A DNA stretch of 64,000 nt from positions 926,237-990,236 of the forward strand of contig WPIO01000143.1 of the NCBI GenBank assembly GCA_009760855.2, in the 5' to 3' direction. Shown piece by piece: positions 32,930 through 44,478 of the stretch. Origin of the DNA: Cristatella mucedo (Eukaryota > Bryozoa > Phylactolaemata > Cristatellidae). The notes beneath the pieces are model-generated. The model made no database searches and was not told where the DNA came from. It worked only from the letters and a program-made list of their open reading frames with translations. Numbering within the stretch: position 1 is the first letter of the stretch; every line of letters begins with the position of its first letter. The translations under genes were made by a program, and so were the position numbers.

Positions 32930-33310
32930 GATTAAGATGCTTTCCCTATCAGTTATGTATATTTACCAGCTTATGGCGCAAGGAAAGCCTTGTATAATCA
33001 TATAGAGTTCACGAGTCAACATTTAAGTATTCGGGCCGGCTAAATCGCTTCGGCTGTCGCTTAGCGAATCCCAGCCACCGACCTTCGTCGAGCGACGATC
33101 TCGTAGAGGCGCTCTAGTAAGCTTACCCTTCCCAGAGCAGTGCCCTGCTCCATCGGTGCTACTGGGTTCGCTCCCTTCGAAAGTGCAGTGGCCAATCCCG
33201 AGTATGAGTGCTAGGACTCACCGAGTCCACCTCGAGGAGAATGCCTGTAACCGTCCACTGGTGGTAAATAGAGAATGCCTGATACCTGCACGTACGTGCA
33301 TAACCTGCAC
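32930..33310 (-). repeat. Spacer block S (reverse copy)
   Basis: Reverse complement of 4500-4870, including the GGACTC/GAGTCC hairpin. Its far end carries repeated 'cctgcacgta(c/t)gtgc' elements. Confidence 0.7.
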
Positions 33311-33349
33311 GTATGTGCTCGAGTGAAGCCTAGCCTTCGTCCATTCGCA

Positions 33350-34235
33350 TGCCCAAAGGTCTCTCTCTTATTTCAGTGTGCATGTTCAGAGCTCCCATAT
33401 CTCAGTGCCTACATCTGTACCATCCCTATGTCCGTCTGCATGCAGAGAGCGTCCGAATCAAAGTGTGCATGCACAGCTCATTCCTGTCTCAGTGCTAAAG
33501 TCATTTCATCCCCTATCTCAGTGCACTTGAGCTGAGCGCCCCAATGTCTGTGCGAATGACTGTACCCCTAATATCTCAGTGTGCTTGAGTAGAGAGCACC
33601 TATCTCTGTGCCTATGTCTGTACCGCCCTATATTAGTGCTCTTGGTCAGAATGCACCTATCACAGAACATATGTCTGTATCGCGCCAATCTTAGTGGCTT
33701 AGGTGTCTACAGGCCCCGTCTCAGCGGGCTTGAGTAGAGCGCACCTATCTCAGTGCCTATGTCTGTACCCTCCTATCTCAGTCTTATCGAGCAGAGCCCA
33801 CCTATCTCAGTAATTATGTCTGTACTGTTTCCATCTCAGTGTGCATGCACAGACCCCACATCTCTCAGTGCATAGGTCTGTATCGCCCGTATCTCAGTGT
33901 GCTTGCTCAGAGTGCAAATATCACAGAGTACATCTACCACAGAACCACACCCACAGAACATCTATCACAGAACCACATCACATAATCACAGAACATCTAT
34001 CACAGAATCACAGTACAGAGTACATCTATCACAGAACCACAGAAGTGCAGAGTACATCTATCACAGAACCTATGTCCATACCGCACCTATTTCAGTGAGC
34101 TTGCTCAAGGTACACCTATCAAAGAGCGTATGACTGCACAATCCCTATCTCAGTGGCCTATTTCGGTATAGCCCCTGTCTCAGTGCGCTTGAGCTTAGCA
34201 CACTTACCTAAGTTAGTATGTCTGTACCACGGCTA
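33350..34235 (+). repeat. 57-bp minisatellite block, plus orientation
   Basis: About fifteen degenerate copies with CCTATCTCAGTG cores. The 'acatctatcacagaaccac' sub-array at 33905-34075 is the inverse of that at 3790-3960. Confidence 0.9.
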
Positions 34236-34382
34236 TATAAAATAATTATAATAATATTGCACTTGATAAAGCGCCCTCAGAGAACTTAATATGGTTAGGG
34301 GTTACCTGCACAGAGTCAGCGTGCAAATGTGGTTAGTGGCTGCATCCACAGTGTCAGCACGCATAAGCACATCAATGACGAA

Positions 34383-35136
34383 TCACAGGGACCCACTAAA
34401 TGCTGTCCTAAATAGGTGTGTTTTTAAGTTTCTTTTAAATGTGGTCAGGTCAGGGGATGTTCTGACAGGTCGGGAGGCAGTTCCAGGCTTTGGGAGCATG
34501 CGAACTAAATGCACGGTCTCCAAAGGATTTAAGGTTTGTACGAGGTATTTCCAGACTGTTGGATTCCAAAAAGCGAGTGGTACGATGCTTGGCCTGATGG
34601 GGTAGTATATCTGAAAGATAGGCTGGAGCCAAACAATGAAGAGACCTAAAAGTGAGCGACAAAACCTTGAAGTCAATCCGTTGCTTGACTAGTAGCCAGT
34701 GCAGGTCGGCGAGAAGTGGAGTAATGTGGCAACTGCAACGCTCACGACAGACAAGCCTAGCTGCAGAGTTTAGCACCAGCTGCAATCACCTGATCGCACA
34801 TGCTGGTAGGCCAGTAAGCAGTGAGTTGCAGAAGTCGAGACGAGATGTCACGAATGCATGGACCAGCTTGGACGTGGTATCCTTATCTGAACAAGCTCTA
34901 ATTTTAGCAATGTTATGAAGCTGAAAATAGGCAGATTTGACTGTGGAGCTGATGTGGTCGTCTAACGAGAGGTCGCTTTGGAATATGACACCTAGATTTC
35001 GAGCTGATTCAACTGGAAATATGATGGCAGAGCCAATTTTGAAAGTCAGCCTTTCCAATTTTTGAATCACACTGGGTTTACCCATAACTAGTAAGTTAGT
35101 TTTATCATAGTTTAGTTTTAGAAAATTTGCTGCCAT
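34383..35136 (-). pseudogene. LINE RT C-terminal region
   Basis: Continuation of ORF2 after the TGA: MAANFLKLNYDKTNLLVMGK, SARNLGVIFQSDLSLDDHI, VTSRLDFCNSLLTGLPACAI (to 34786), then in another frame HWLLVKQRIDFKVLSLTFRS and GDRAFSSHAPKAWNCLPT (34785-34450). A frameshift near 34786 and one near 34450 split it, so the element is inactive. Confidence 0.75.
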
Positions 35137-35184
35137 CCATGTGCGGATGTTATCAATGCATGCAGCAAGTGAGTTGAGAGAATT

Positions 35185-36576
35185 TCAGGTGCTCGAAGGC
35201 TGGGAGGGATCAAAGCAAAGGTACAACTGAGTGTCATCCGCATAGAAGTGAAAGCCTAGATTGTGCTTGGCTATCACATCAGCAAGAGGGAGAGTATATA
35301 CCGTGAAAAGAACCGGACCTAGCACAGAGCCCTGAGGTACTCCATATTTTAGAGGTACTTCAGATGATCTTTGTCCATTCACGTCAACACTCTGGAGTCT
35401 CCTACTGAGGTAGGATCTGAACCACTGCAGAGCAGTGCCAGTGATGCCCAGTCGAGATGAGAGGCGCTCTAGAAGTACTTTGTGATCGATGGCATTAAAA
35501 GCTGCCGAAAGATCGAGCAAAACAAGAAGAGACACTCTACCCATGTCTGCATTCCTAAGTAGGTCGTTGTATACCCGAAGCAATCGTGACTCTGTGGAGT
35601 GATTAGCTCTAAAGCCAGACTGGAACTTACTAGCAAGGTGTGAGGTTTCGATATAGGAGTTCAGATGGTCTGCCACGACCCGTTCCAGAGTCTTTAATAA
35701 GAATGGTAGAAGGGAGACTGGGCAGTAGTTGCTTAAGTTCTCTTGGTCTAGTGTAGCTTTCTTGAGAAGTGGCCTGACTACAGCTTTTTTTAAAGGTGCT
35801 GGGACCTGACCTGAGGCTAATGACATATTAATGATGTTGGTTATGCATGGCAGCAGCAGATCGATGCAACGTAGGAGCAGGACAGTGGGAATAGGGTCCA
35901 GCGGACTTGTTGTCTTCTTTGATTGAGATACGAACTTTAGGACTAGATCACTAGTGACCTGCTTAAATGCAGACATTGAGGTGCAGCCAGGAACCGAGGA
36001 ACAGCATTCTAGTGGGAAGGTTGTCATCGCAGGGATGGATTCCCTGATCTTGTCTATCTTTTGCACAAACAATCGAGAGAAGCGATCGGCTAGATCATCA
36101 CAAGGATCATCAGGTAAGGAGCTAACCTGGGAACGGTTGAGGAGATGGTTTATTGTCGACATCAGGATTTTTGGATTGTGCATCTGTGATTCAACAATGT
36201 CTCTATAGAAGCTAGACTTGGCCTTTGCTAGGATCGATTGGTACGACCTACAGTAGTCTTCATATGCCTGTCGATGGACAGTTAGTCCGGATCTTTTAAA
36301 TGCCTTTTCAAGCTTTCGTTTAGTAGACTTGGCTAGTTTAATGTCTGTGGTAAACCATTGGCCGTCTGGGCGGGGGCGCACAGTGCGCTTTGTCAGAGGT
36401 GCAAACTCGTTAAACGTGTCAGCTAGTGTCGTGTTGTAGCAATCTACCAGTGATGACAGATCGGAGGGAGGACTGAGCAGCAAAGGTGAAGCAGATATTT
36501 CCGCACGGACAGCATCGATGTCAAGGGTCTTGAGGTTTCGCGATTCACAGGTTATTTTAGAGGAGAATGTGGGCAC
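35185..36576 (-). CDS. LINE reverse transcriptase domain
   Basis: About 463 residues continuing the ORF2 in a shifted frame. RT motifs in order: VVRPLLKK, NYCPVSLLPFLLKTLERVV (usual arginine replaced by cysteine), FQSGFRANHSTES, LLVLLDLSAAFNAIDH (catalytic aspartate present), [13 protein letters not shown] and HFYADDTQLY. The frame closes with TGA at 35187-35185, just after DPSQPSST. The C-terminal part continues in the same frame after the stop. The second copy at 61980-63470 has the same TGA. Confidence 0.85.
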   Translation of the reverse strand: MPTFSSKITCESRNLKTLDIDAVRAEISASPLLLSPPSDLSSLVDCYNTTLADTFNEFAPLTKRTVRPRPDGQWFTTDIKLAKSTKRKLEKAFKRSGLTVHRQAYEDYCRSYQSILAKAKSSFYRDIVESQMHNPKILMSTINHLLNRSQVSSLPDDPCDDLADRFSRLFVQKIDKIRESIPAMTTFPLECCSSVPGCTSMSAFKQVTSDLVLKFVSQSKKTTSPLDPIPTVLLLRCIDLLLPCITNIINMSLASGQVPAPLKKAVVRPLLKKATLDQENLSNYCPVSLLPFLLKTLERVVADHLNSYIETSHLASKFQSGFRANHSTESRLLRVYNDLLRNADMGRVSLLVLLDLSAAFNAIDHKVLLERLSSRLGITGTALQWFRSYLSRRLQSVDVNGQRSSEVPLKYGVPQGSVLGPVLFTVYTLPLADVIAKHNLGFHFYADDTQLYLCFDPSQPSST

Positions 36577-37241
36577 ACACTGTAGATTGATGAGATCTGC
36601 ATGTGGTCAGATAAGCAGGATTTGGTGATAACTGGTGATGACAAAGTGCAGTTATATGAGAAAATTTGGTCGAGTGTGTGACCCTTGATGTGGGTAGGGC
36701 CATGCACATGTGCCACAAGAAATAATGAGTCTGTCAATGCACGAAATTCGGTGCTGAAAGCGTCAGATAAGTTATCAAAGTGAACGTTGAAATCACCCAT
36801 AATGAGAAAGGATCGATTTCTTGCATACAAAATCGAAATGAGTTCGGAGAAATCTGAGATAAAGGAGGATTTGGCACCTGGTGGGCGATAGACTGCCACT
36901 ATCGGTAGCTTGTTTTCGGGTGAGACCAGGACAATTGATTCAAAAGACTGCTTCGAGGGTAGCACAAATGGCTTGAAGTTGAATTTCGAGCGCACGATAA
37001 TAGCAACTCCACCTCCAGTTTTGATTGATCTAGGGGTGTGAAAGAACGTGAAACCAGATGGAGTAGCGTCTTTAATTGTCGGGCAGTTTGTCGATTTCAG
37101 CCAAGTTTCAGTTAGGGCGAGCAGGTCGATACTATTTTCAGAAATAAGGTCGTTTATCACTAGAGGTTTATTGCACATTGAGCGAGAATTCCAGAAGCAA
37201 GCGCTGAGTCTGGCCGATTGGGTTAATGTGGGCTCTAGCAA
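36552..37241 (-). CDS. LINE endonuclease domain (APE type)
   Basis: About 229 residues of the L2-like ORF2 N-terminus. Visible catalytic landmarks of the APE/exonuclease III fold: NSRSMCNK near the start, TETWL (glutamate), GGGVAIIVR, VYRPPG, LIMGDFNVHFD (aspartate, asparagine), HTLDQIF and SDHMQ (aspartate-histidine near the end). All expected catalytic residues seem present. In the living element it nicks target DNA to prime reverse transcription. The frame ends at 36552 because of a small indel at a GTGTG run near 36570-36576, after which the RT continues in another frame. Confidence 0.8.
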   Translation of the reverse strand: MLEPTLTQSARLSACFWNSRSMCNKPLVINDLISENSIDLLALTETWLKSTNCPTIKDATPSGFTFFHTPRSIKTGGGVAIIVRSKFNFKPFVLPSKQSFESIVLVSPENKLPIVAVYRPPGAKSSFISDFSELISILYARNRSFLIMGDFNVHFDNLSDAFSTEFRALTDSLFLVAHVHGPTHIKGHTLDQIFSYNCTLSSPVITKSCLSDHMQISSIYSVCPHSPLK

Positions 37242-37885
37242 GGCGCACCTATCTCAGCGTGTTTGTCAATACTGCCCCTATCTCAGTGCTCTTGAGCACA
37301 GCCCACCTGTCTCAGTTAGTGTCTGTACTGCCGTTACCTCAGTGCGTTTGCATACAGCCCACCTATCACAGAGCCTGTGTCTGTACCACCCCTATCTTAG
37401 TGCCTATCTCTGTACTGCCCCAATATCTCGAAGTGCTAGAGCAGAGCTCACCTATCTCAGTATCTATGTCTCTACTGACCCTATCTTCGTGCGCTTGCTC
37501 AGAGTGCACCTATGTCAGTGCATATGTCTGTATTGCACCTATCTCAGTGGCTTATTTCTTTACAGCCCCTATCTCAGTGAGCTTCAGCAGAGCCCACCTA
37601 TCTCAGTGCTAATGTCCATACCGTCTCTATCTCAGTGGGTTTGCTCAGAGTGCACCCATCTCAGTGCCTATGTCTGTATTGCCCCTATCTCAGTGCACTA
37701 GCTCAGAGTGCACCTATCACAGAGCATATGTCATTACAGCCCCTATTTCAGTGAGCTTGCTCAGAGCACACCTATCTCAGTGCGAATGTCTGTACTGACC
37801 TAATCTCAGTGCCCTTGCGAGGAGCCCACCTATCTCAGTGAGTATATCTGTACCGCCCCCTATATCCATTTGCTTGTTCAGAGCA
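37235..37885 (+). repeat. 57-bp minisatellite block, plus orientation
   Basis: About eleven copies directly upstream of the LINE's 5' end. Together with 33350-34235 it is probably one array split by the LINE insertion. Confidence 0.9.
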
Positions 37886-37889
37886 CAAG

Positions 37890-38571
37890 ACATTTGCGGC
37901 TCAGCCGAATGGTTTTCAGCCTTCTTTTAAGGAAAAAACTGTGCTCATTCGTGCCTGTATAAAGCCCCTTCAGACTAAAGTATCTGCCGAATCGAAACCA
38001 GTGATCTTCCATTAAATGTTTTTGAGGTTTCTGCATGTGCTGGTGCTAGGATAATAGGGTTTAGTATAAAGGGCTCCTCTCCTGAAGACCTGATACCATC
38101 ATCTCTGCGGTCTTCACTAGCGTTTCACCCTAGCCCAGCCATTACCGTGATTGTCAAGGGTTCCCTCGAAAAAAAGGTTCTATTCAAGTTCCACAAATCG
38201 GCAATCGTTGGATGCATACTTAAAAAGCCTGGATTAGATATAGACGTCCTTACTAACCATCGTCCGGTTTCCGTTGTTACCTTATTGTCAAATATTCTTG
38301 AAAAAAAACGTAGCCAAGCGGCTGGTAGCACACGTTGCAAAGTCAGAAAAACTTCAATCGGGTTTCAATGAGCGACACTCCACTGTAACTGCTCTCCTCC
38401 GTGAAACCAATGACATCCTATGCACCATTGATGATGTTAATATCACTGTACTGGTGCTGCTAGATCTATCCACTGGCTCCTATACCATTGATCACCATGA
38501 CCTACTGGAACAATTAAGTACAACGATTGGTCTGGCAGATAAGGCACTGGCTTTGTCTAAATCGCAATAAT
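37890..38571 (+). pseudogene. Decayed LINE RT fragment (third lineage)
   Basis: Same lineage as 3357-3715 in opposite orientation. It shows GSAEWFSAFF, then NHRPVSVVTLLSNILEK (RT motif, split by a frameshift after 38300), LQSGFNERHSTVTALLRETN and VLLDLSTGSYTIDHHDLLEQ. The stop content and indels show it is dead. Confidence 0.7.
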
Positions 38572-39455
38572 AATAATATAATAATAATGCACCTGATAAA
38601 GTGCCCTCAGAGAACTCAATCTCTCTCTACGTGCTTTACATTTGCTGCAAAGGGAAATGCAATTGAATGGTGAGTAATATCATGCTTGATAAACAAACAA
38701 AATGAATGACTTGATTAGGGGTCATGATTAGGGGTGACATGCACAGGGTCAGCATGCAAATGTGGTTAGTGGCAGAATGCACAGTGTCTGCACTCATAAG
38801 CACGTGAAGTACGAATCACAGGGACCCACTAAACACTATCCTAAATAGGCGTGTTCATAAGTTCTTTTCAATTGTGGTCAGGTCAGGGGATGTTCTGACG
38901 CAGGTCGGGAGGGAGTTCCATGCTTTCGGAGCATACGAACTAAATGCACGGTCTGCGAAGGATTTAAGGTTCGTACGAGGTAATTTTATATTGTTCGACT
39001 CCGAAAAGCAGGTGGTACTATGCTTGGCCTTGTGGGGGAGTAGATATGAGAGATAGGCTGGAGCCAAAGAAGGATGTGACCTCAAAGTGAGCGAGCAAAC
39101 CTCGAAGTCGATTCGTTGCTTGACTGGTAGCCAGTACAGGTAGGCGAGACGTGGTGCAATGTGGCAACGTGGACGCTCATAACAGACACGCCTAGCTGCA
39201 GAGTTTTGCACCATCTGCAATCGCCTGATCGCACAAGCTGGTAGGCCAGTAAGCAGTGAAATGCAGAAGTCGAGACGGGATGTCACGAATGCATGGACCA
39301 ACTTTGACGTGGTAGCCTTATCTAAACAAGCCCCAATTTTAGCTATGTTATGAAGCTGAAAATATGCAGATTTGACAGTGGAGCTGATACGGTCTTCTAA
39401 CGAGATGTCGCTGTGGAATATGACAGCTAGATTTCGACCTGATTCAACCGGAGAT
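38572..39455 (-). mobile_element. L2-type LINE, truncated 3' part
   Basis: Minus-strand copy covering the RT C-terminal region (ARxLAVIFHSDISLEDRIS, TSRLDFCISLLTGLPACAI, YWLPVKQRIDFEV) and the 3' UTR with ATA/ATT-rich tail at 38572-38600. Its inverted partner, with the same 5' neighbour sequence, is 60330-61105. Both belong to an older subfamily than the 34240 element. Confidence 0.85.
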
Positions 39456-40019
39456 CCCAAGCACCAGGTCGCGCCCATACATTTGCCATGAACTCGAGCG
39501 TGGCCTGCTGTGAGCTGTTGGTTTGCAATATTCAGCAATTGGCTCCGGCAGCGAGAGCTCCTTTTCTGCAGTATGGAGTTGACCGGTTAGTGCGAGAAGG
39601 CGGCCATACGGCAGGGGCATAGCTCTGCAGTACATCGGCCGGAAGGAGTTAGGTAGCAACAACTGGACGTTGTCGCTTTGCCATCCCGGTGCCTATCCAA
39701 CCTCGATAAGCTCTTAGTCTCTGGGGCGAACCTGCAATGAATATCTGAGATGAGAGTGAATGTGAGGCAAAGTCATTGTTTGACATTTGCGCAGCACATC
39801 GGGAATGAGGAAATGTCTTCCTCGGCTTTGCAGGCAAGCTGAAAAGGAAGCATTTCCATTGGCTATCAATAACTTGCTATAGTTCCACAGCCGCTAGCTT
39901 GCTAGAACAAAAGAAGGTAAACCTCACGCGGTCTGAACCTGAGTAGACATATAGAGGAACATGTGACATTCTGCAGCTTCTTTTTAAATCTTGTCAAGTC
40001 CACGGATTATAACATGAGC

Positions 40020-40022
<3 letters not shown>
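39456..40022 (-). repeat. Spacer segment shared with 59580-59875
   Basis: Inverted match to 59580-59875, including 'agctagctagc', 'gcttcctttttcagcttgcct' and 'ttcgccccagagactaag'. A frame in the shared part is open in both copies, but nearly all substitutions change residues, so it is not under coding constraint. No gene called. Confidence 0.6.

Positions 40023-40102
<80 letters not shown>
40023..40102. repeat. (TA)n microsatellite
   Basis: About 35-40 TA units. Confidence 0.95.
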
Positions 40103-40104
<2 letters not shown>

Positions 40105-40129
40105 TTAGTTATATGTGCATGAGCTATAT

Positions 40130-40825
40130 ATATGTGCAAGCACACTGAAATAGGAACGGTACAAACCTACGATCTGTGATAGGTGAACCCTGAGCAAGCT
40201 CACTGAAACAGGGCCTGTACAGACATATGCTCTCCGATATGTGCACCCTGAGCAAGGTCAGTGAAATAGACATAAGCACTATGATAGGGGCGCTCTGTGC
40301 ATGCACACTGAAATAGGGGTGGTACAGACATGCGCTCTGTGCTAGCTGAACTCTGAGGAAGTGCACTGAGACAGGGGCGGTATAGACATACTCACTAAGG
40401 TATGTGGGCTCTTCTTAAGGGCACTGAGATAGGGGCAGTAGAGAATCAAGATACTGAGACAGGGGCACAACCGACGTAGGCACTGAGATGGGTCCACTCT
40501 GAGCAAGCACACTTATATAGCTGTGGTATGGACATTAGCACTGAGATAAGTGCGTTCTGCTCAAGCACACTGAGATAACGGCAGTACCGACATGTGCACT
40601 GAGATTAGTGTGCCCTACTCAAGCACACTGATATAGGGCCTGTAAAGACCTAAGCCACTAAGATAGGGGCGGTACAGACATTAGCACTGAGATGGGGGCA
40701 GTCAGCTCAAGTGCACTGAAACAGGGGCTGTACAGACATGAGCACTGAAACAGGAATACTCTGTGCATGCAGACTGAGATATGGGAGCTCTGAACATGCA
40801 CACTGAAGTAGGTGACCTTTGGGCA
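40130..40825 (-). repeat. 57-bp minisatellite block, minus orientation
   Basis: About twelve copies in CACTGAGATAGG orientation, abutting the outer edge of arm F3. Confidence 0.9.
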
Positions 40826-40990
40826 TGCAAAACTTGACTCGAAGAGGAATCCCGTATAGTCCATAGCAGGCTGGAAAGTTGTCATCAACTTTTTCTTCTC
40901 ACCGTGCAACGTCGCACTCGGCACCAGCTCCTATTTCTCGAGTTTCGTGGCTGCACTTCATTGGATGGGCAGGAAGTTCTTCTTACGGTA

Positions 40991-41013
40991 TGACGTCACG
41001 CGAATATCTTTAA
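40991..41013 (+). promoter_or_regulatory. CRE-like site with TATA-like stretch at arm edge (F3)
   Basis: TGACGTCA followed by 'cgaatatctttaatccgg'. Conserved edge element, as in F1 and F2. Confidence 0.35.
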
Positions 41014-42420
41014 TCCGGCATGTGCTTTTTTCAAACGGTCGCCAGTGGACGTCACTAAGATTCGCCTAATTTATAAAAAAAGAGATATTGCTCTTAAATT
41101 AAATTAAATCGTTTATTTTTAGGACTCAGTGGTTTAAGTTTATATTTTTCTGGGTTTAAGTTTTTGCGTTTAGGCTTTAGGGGTGTAGTGTTTGATTTTT
41201 AGAAAAAACCTCTTAATAGAAAGATATCTCAGAATCACTCCATGGCTCTGCTTGATGTGGTAAGAGATTTTTCGGCTGTAACAAGTGGCAGCAAGATTGT
41301 GAAACATTCAGGGTTAGCATGATCCCTTAGTGGTTCTGTGTGGAGCTGTGATGCACTGATACGCGTTACCTTTATTTGCACTAGTCATAAAAGAAAGTCT
41401 GGAGGAAAAGGTCGCCAGTTCTCTTAGGGAGCAAAACCAACAAATGGTATGTAAGCATATATTACCTATGCTTGTATTTATGAATGCCTGCACATATCTT
41501 TACCTGTCAGCATACATGATTACACGCATGTTTACGTGTATATGAGTATGTACATTTTAACTGTGTGCGTTTTCATTTTCGTTTGTCAGTCCCTCACACC
41601 TAAAAGAGCTTAGGGATCCAAACAAGACTGTTATTGTTCGCAGCATGCGACCGGGAGGGGGAGTTGCTGCATAGCCTGTCGTGAAGCCCAGCCTATACTT
41701 GCCGCCTGGCAAGTGGTTCAGCATGACTTTTGATAGCGTATTTGAATCACATTTATCTAACTCTGGGACTTGACTCATTCGCTCTTTCACAACGTATGCA
41801 GTTTTACGTTGTGACTGTCTGTTCGCCATTGCTGTTATGTATGCGAAGTTTTTGATTAGCATAGCTGTGGTTAAGTCCCTGCCAGCAGGATTTCAGACAT
41901 TGTGTACCTCAGATACTAACACTCGGTAGTTGCTATGCATTTCGAATATCGTTTCGATTGTGGCCTGTCATATGAGTAGTCATAAGTAGCCATAGCGTTC
42001 GCAACTTCTTTCAGAAAAACGGAAGATTTTGGTTACAAATGTGATTCAAAAATGTCATCATTGTGCTTTATTGTTCTTAGATTTTATTTATCTTTACTAT
42101 ACAACCCAGAAAGACATTAGGACATCAGGTCGAAGGTGGTATGGTTGAATTTTCATCGGACAGTTGAAACTAAGGCTTCCAATGCCGTAGAGAAGACAAA
42201 CTCGGCTGCTTTGACCGGCAATCGAAATCCGTCTCGCCCGTGACTGCATTCGTTGTTCAGTTAGTGTAGCTGTATCGAATTGTAAAGCCGATCGGTCAAA
42301 ATATTCCCCAGAGTGTGCAGCTGGTTAAGACGGAAGTAAGTAATCTCTCGGACTTTAGCTCTGATACAGCGAACCTTTGGACCGCTAGAAAAACAAAGTG
42401 ATTTCTTCTAAGACTGGCGC

Positions 42421-42639
42421 TTGTGTGAAACTGTAATCTGCACATTCGGGCCAGCCACGTTTTGTGGTTGCAGCATACTCTTTCTGCTTGCACTAGGATT
42501 AAAAGAGCCAACGTGCTGGTTTAGTTATCGCTTTGTACTTGAAATGACTATTGCTGATCGCATAGATTTCCTTGCCACGAAACAGAAAGCAAGAGAAAGC
42601 AAGCTCATACAAAGCTCGACCCAAGTCATCGGCATGTAA
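42421..42639 (+). other. Arm-conserved open frame, about 72 codons (F3)
   Basis: Best-preserved version of the shared frame. Opens at TTG after an in-frame TAA, has the hydrophobic run GCSILFLLALGL and ends at TAA 42637-42639. Confidence 0.3.
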
Positions 42640-43647
42640 GGTGTTGACTTGGTAAAAGATATAGTTGTTGCTAGAAAAGCGGTTTCAAAGCGGTTAAAAT
42701 GGTGGTCTCCTTGGGGCCGTCACGATTGACCGTGGCATTGTTTCTTCGTTTCCCATGCGTTTTACCTGCTACCTGCACGTGATGAATGAAGTAAGTGTTA
42801 CCTGCAAGAGCTCCCGGCAGCCGGTTTCCCCGAATGTCTGGTCGTTTTATTGTTTATGCTTTTCTCAGAGTGATACTATGCAAATCGCTTCTTAACGTGG
42901 ATCTTTAATTAGCTTCCAGCGAGCTGCAAATATCCATATAGGGATTTATTTTTCTTGTGGTGCTGTCAAAATGACCAAGACATTGGTATTAACAACAATT
43001 ATAACTTTAGAGTATGTGTGTATATTTCCTATCAACGTGGTTAGTATTAGGATAGCTAGAATCTCGATTCGGTTGTACCCACCAGTCACTTTCGCATAAC
43101 CTTTTTGTTTGCGAAAAAATCATATCTATTTGCGAGTTCTATGCAGTACATCAATGCTAATTCACATTTATAAAGTCAGGCTTTTTTTCAGGAAAAAGCA
43201 GCAGTTGCCAGCTTGTTGAAAGCTAAAACGGGATGGTATTCGCTGGCCACAAAGTTGAGTTTTTGTATGGTATTGTGTGTATGTGTACTAGGACGTCATC
43301 TTTTTAATATCATGCCCTAGGGTTCACAATGATAAGACCGGATCTTACTTTTGAATACTTAGAGCCACGGTGGCCGGCTAGGGACTTTCTAATTTGGACT
43401 AGCTAGGTGTTTTACGTGAAGAAAGGCCGACTAGCACCTAAGGTATCTCTCTAAAAGGATGTACGACTTTGTAGGCGACGGGTTTGCGATAAGTAGCATT
43501 AATGAAGGAAACCTCTCGTGCTCAGGATAACTCTTTTGAGACGACTTTTGCTTTGCCAGAATTTTGAAGGACATTAATTAGAAAAGTATCAGTGTCATCT
43601 GAGGCACATGCTATCACATACTTTGCCTTCACCTTGTTAAATTTCAG

Positions 43648-43980
43648 CAAAAACAGTGACAGCATCAATTTCAGCAGTTCCCGTATCGCACTCAATCCAT
43701 GGAGCGTCAGCAGAAGGTCTCTCAACCGTCCCAGCAACAGCACGTACTGCTGCAACAACAGTTTGTGGAGCAGCTACAGCAACTGATTGGCACTCAGCAG
43801 AATGGGCAGTGTCCCTTGCAACAGCCACAAACTGTGCAGGATTCTCGAGCAATGCATCAGAACAAGCAGCTTGGTCAACCACCACAACAGCACTCGCTCT
43901 TCCACCAGTCATTCCAGATGCCCTACACACCGTCTCATCAGCAGCCGAGTTGCAGTCTATTACATCATTGGAGGCAACCG
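43648..43980 (+). pseudogene. Broken Q-rich short exon, copy D
   Basis: The 333-nt length and both splice borders are kept: 'aatttcag' ends at 43647 and the donor is CAACCG|GTACTT. Codon 4 (TGG in intact copies) is TGA at 43657-43659. From the ATG at 43699 the remaining frame is open. Single lesion, consistent with a gene whose terminal exon is also dead. Confidence 0.8.
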
Positions 43981-44054
43981 GTACTTACATCTCCTCAGCA
44001 GATGTAGAGGCATAAGTAAAGCATGTGTACAGTTCCCATAATAGGATGAGCTTG

Positions 44055-44425
44055 AATGCTCCTAGAGTGATTAGTCACTACGCTCCCAAAGCCTGTAACT
44101 CACTCTCGACTTGCATCGCGACATCTCTTGACTAGACGACATTTGAATGGAAACTGAAATAGCAATTATTTCTTTTAGCATTTAGTGGGCCCGTGATTCA
44201 CCCTTTATGTAGTCATGTGTGCTGAAATTGTGCATGTTGCCACTAACCATACTGGCATGCTGACCCTGTGCATGTCACCCTTAACGGACCATGTTATTCT
44301 TGTTGCTTATTGAGCTTGCTACCACTAACCATTCGATAGCGTTTCCTTTTCTGAAACTGTAAAGTGCCTAATAGGAGATTAAGTTATCTGAGGGCACTAT
44401 ATAAAACGCATTATTATTCTTATAA
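44055..44425 (+). mobile_element. L2-type LINE 3' end inside the Q-rich gene intron (F3)
   Basis: Orthologue of 14775-15150; same intron position. Confidence 0.85.
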
Positions 44426-44478
44426 CTACTGGGTTCTTTGAGCGCTCTGAACTGATTTATTTCTATTGTTATTATCAG

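Larger units (their letters stand above)
34240..37241 (-). mobile_element. Near full-length L2-type non-LTR retrotransposon
   Basis: The element reads on the minus strand from an apurinic-like endonuclease to the RT and C-terminal region. Its 3' UTR ends in the AAAGCGCC/GGCGCTTT hairpin and an ATT-rich tail (34240-34290). No ORF1 or 5' UTR is visible: the element begins at the endonuclease N-terminus and abuts the minisatellite. L2/CR1-superfamily placement rests on the endonuclease plus RT order and the microsatellite tail. Coding is broken by one frameshift and one in-frame stop. Confidence 0.85.
40830..43647 (+). repeat. Arm F3, outer non-coding part
   Basis: Plus arm with the edge at 40991. 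It lacks the GC-rich edge block present in F1, F2 and R2: sequence passes from about 41075 straight to the 'ggactcagtgg' stretch near 41120. The hairpin string near 41700 is altered (cttgccgcctggcaag). The 72-codon frame (42421-42639) is open. No other gene. Confidence 0.75.

Noticed and set aside
33841-34133. Long frames with periodic peptides across minisatellite DNA (also at 3992-4529, 37048-37701, 58257-59245, 61106-61652)
   Set aside because: They follow from a repeat length of 57 bp, a multiple of three with few stops. All frames are open and there is no splice or start context.
39649-39837. Frame shared between 39649-39837 (minus) and 59623-59874 (plus) as a possible exon
   Set aside because: By-eye codon comparison shows almost only replacement changes, so there is no sign of coding constraint.
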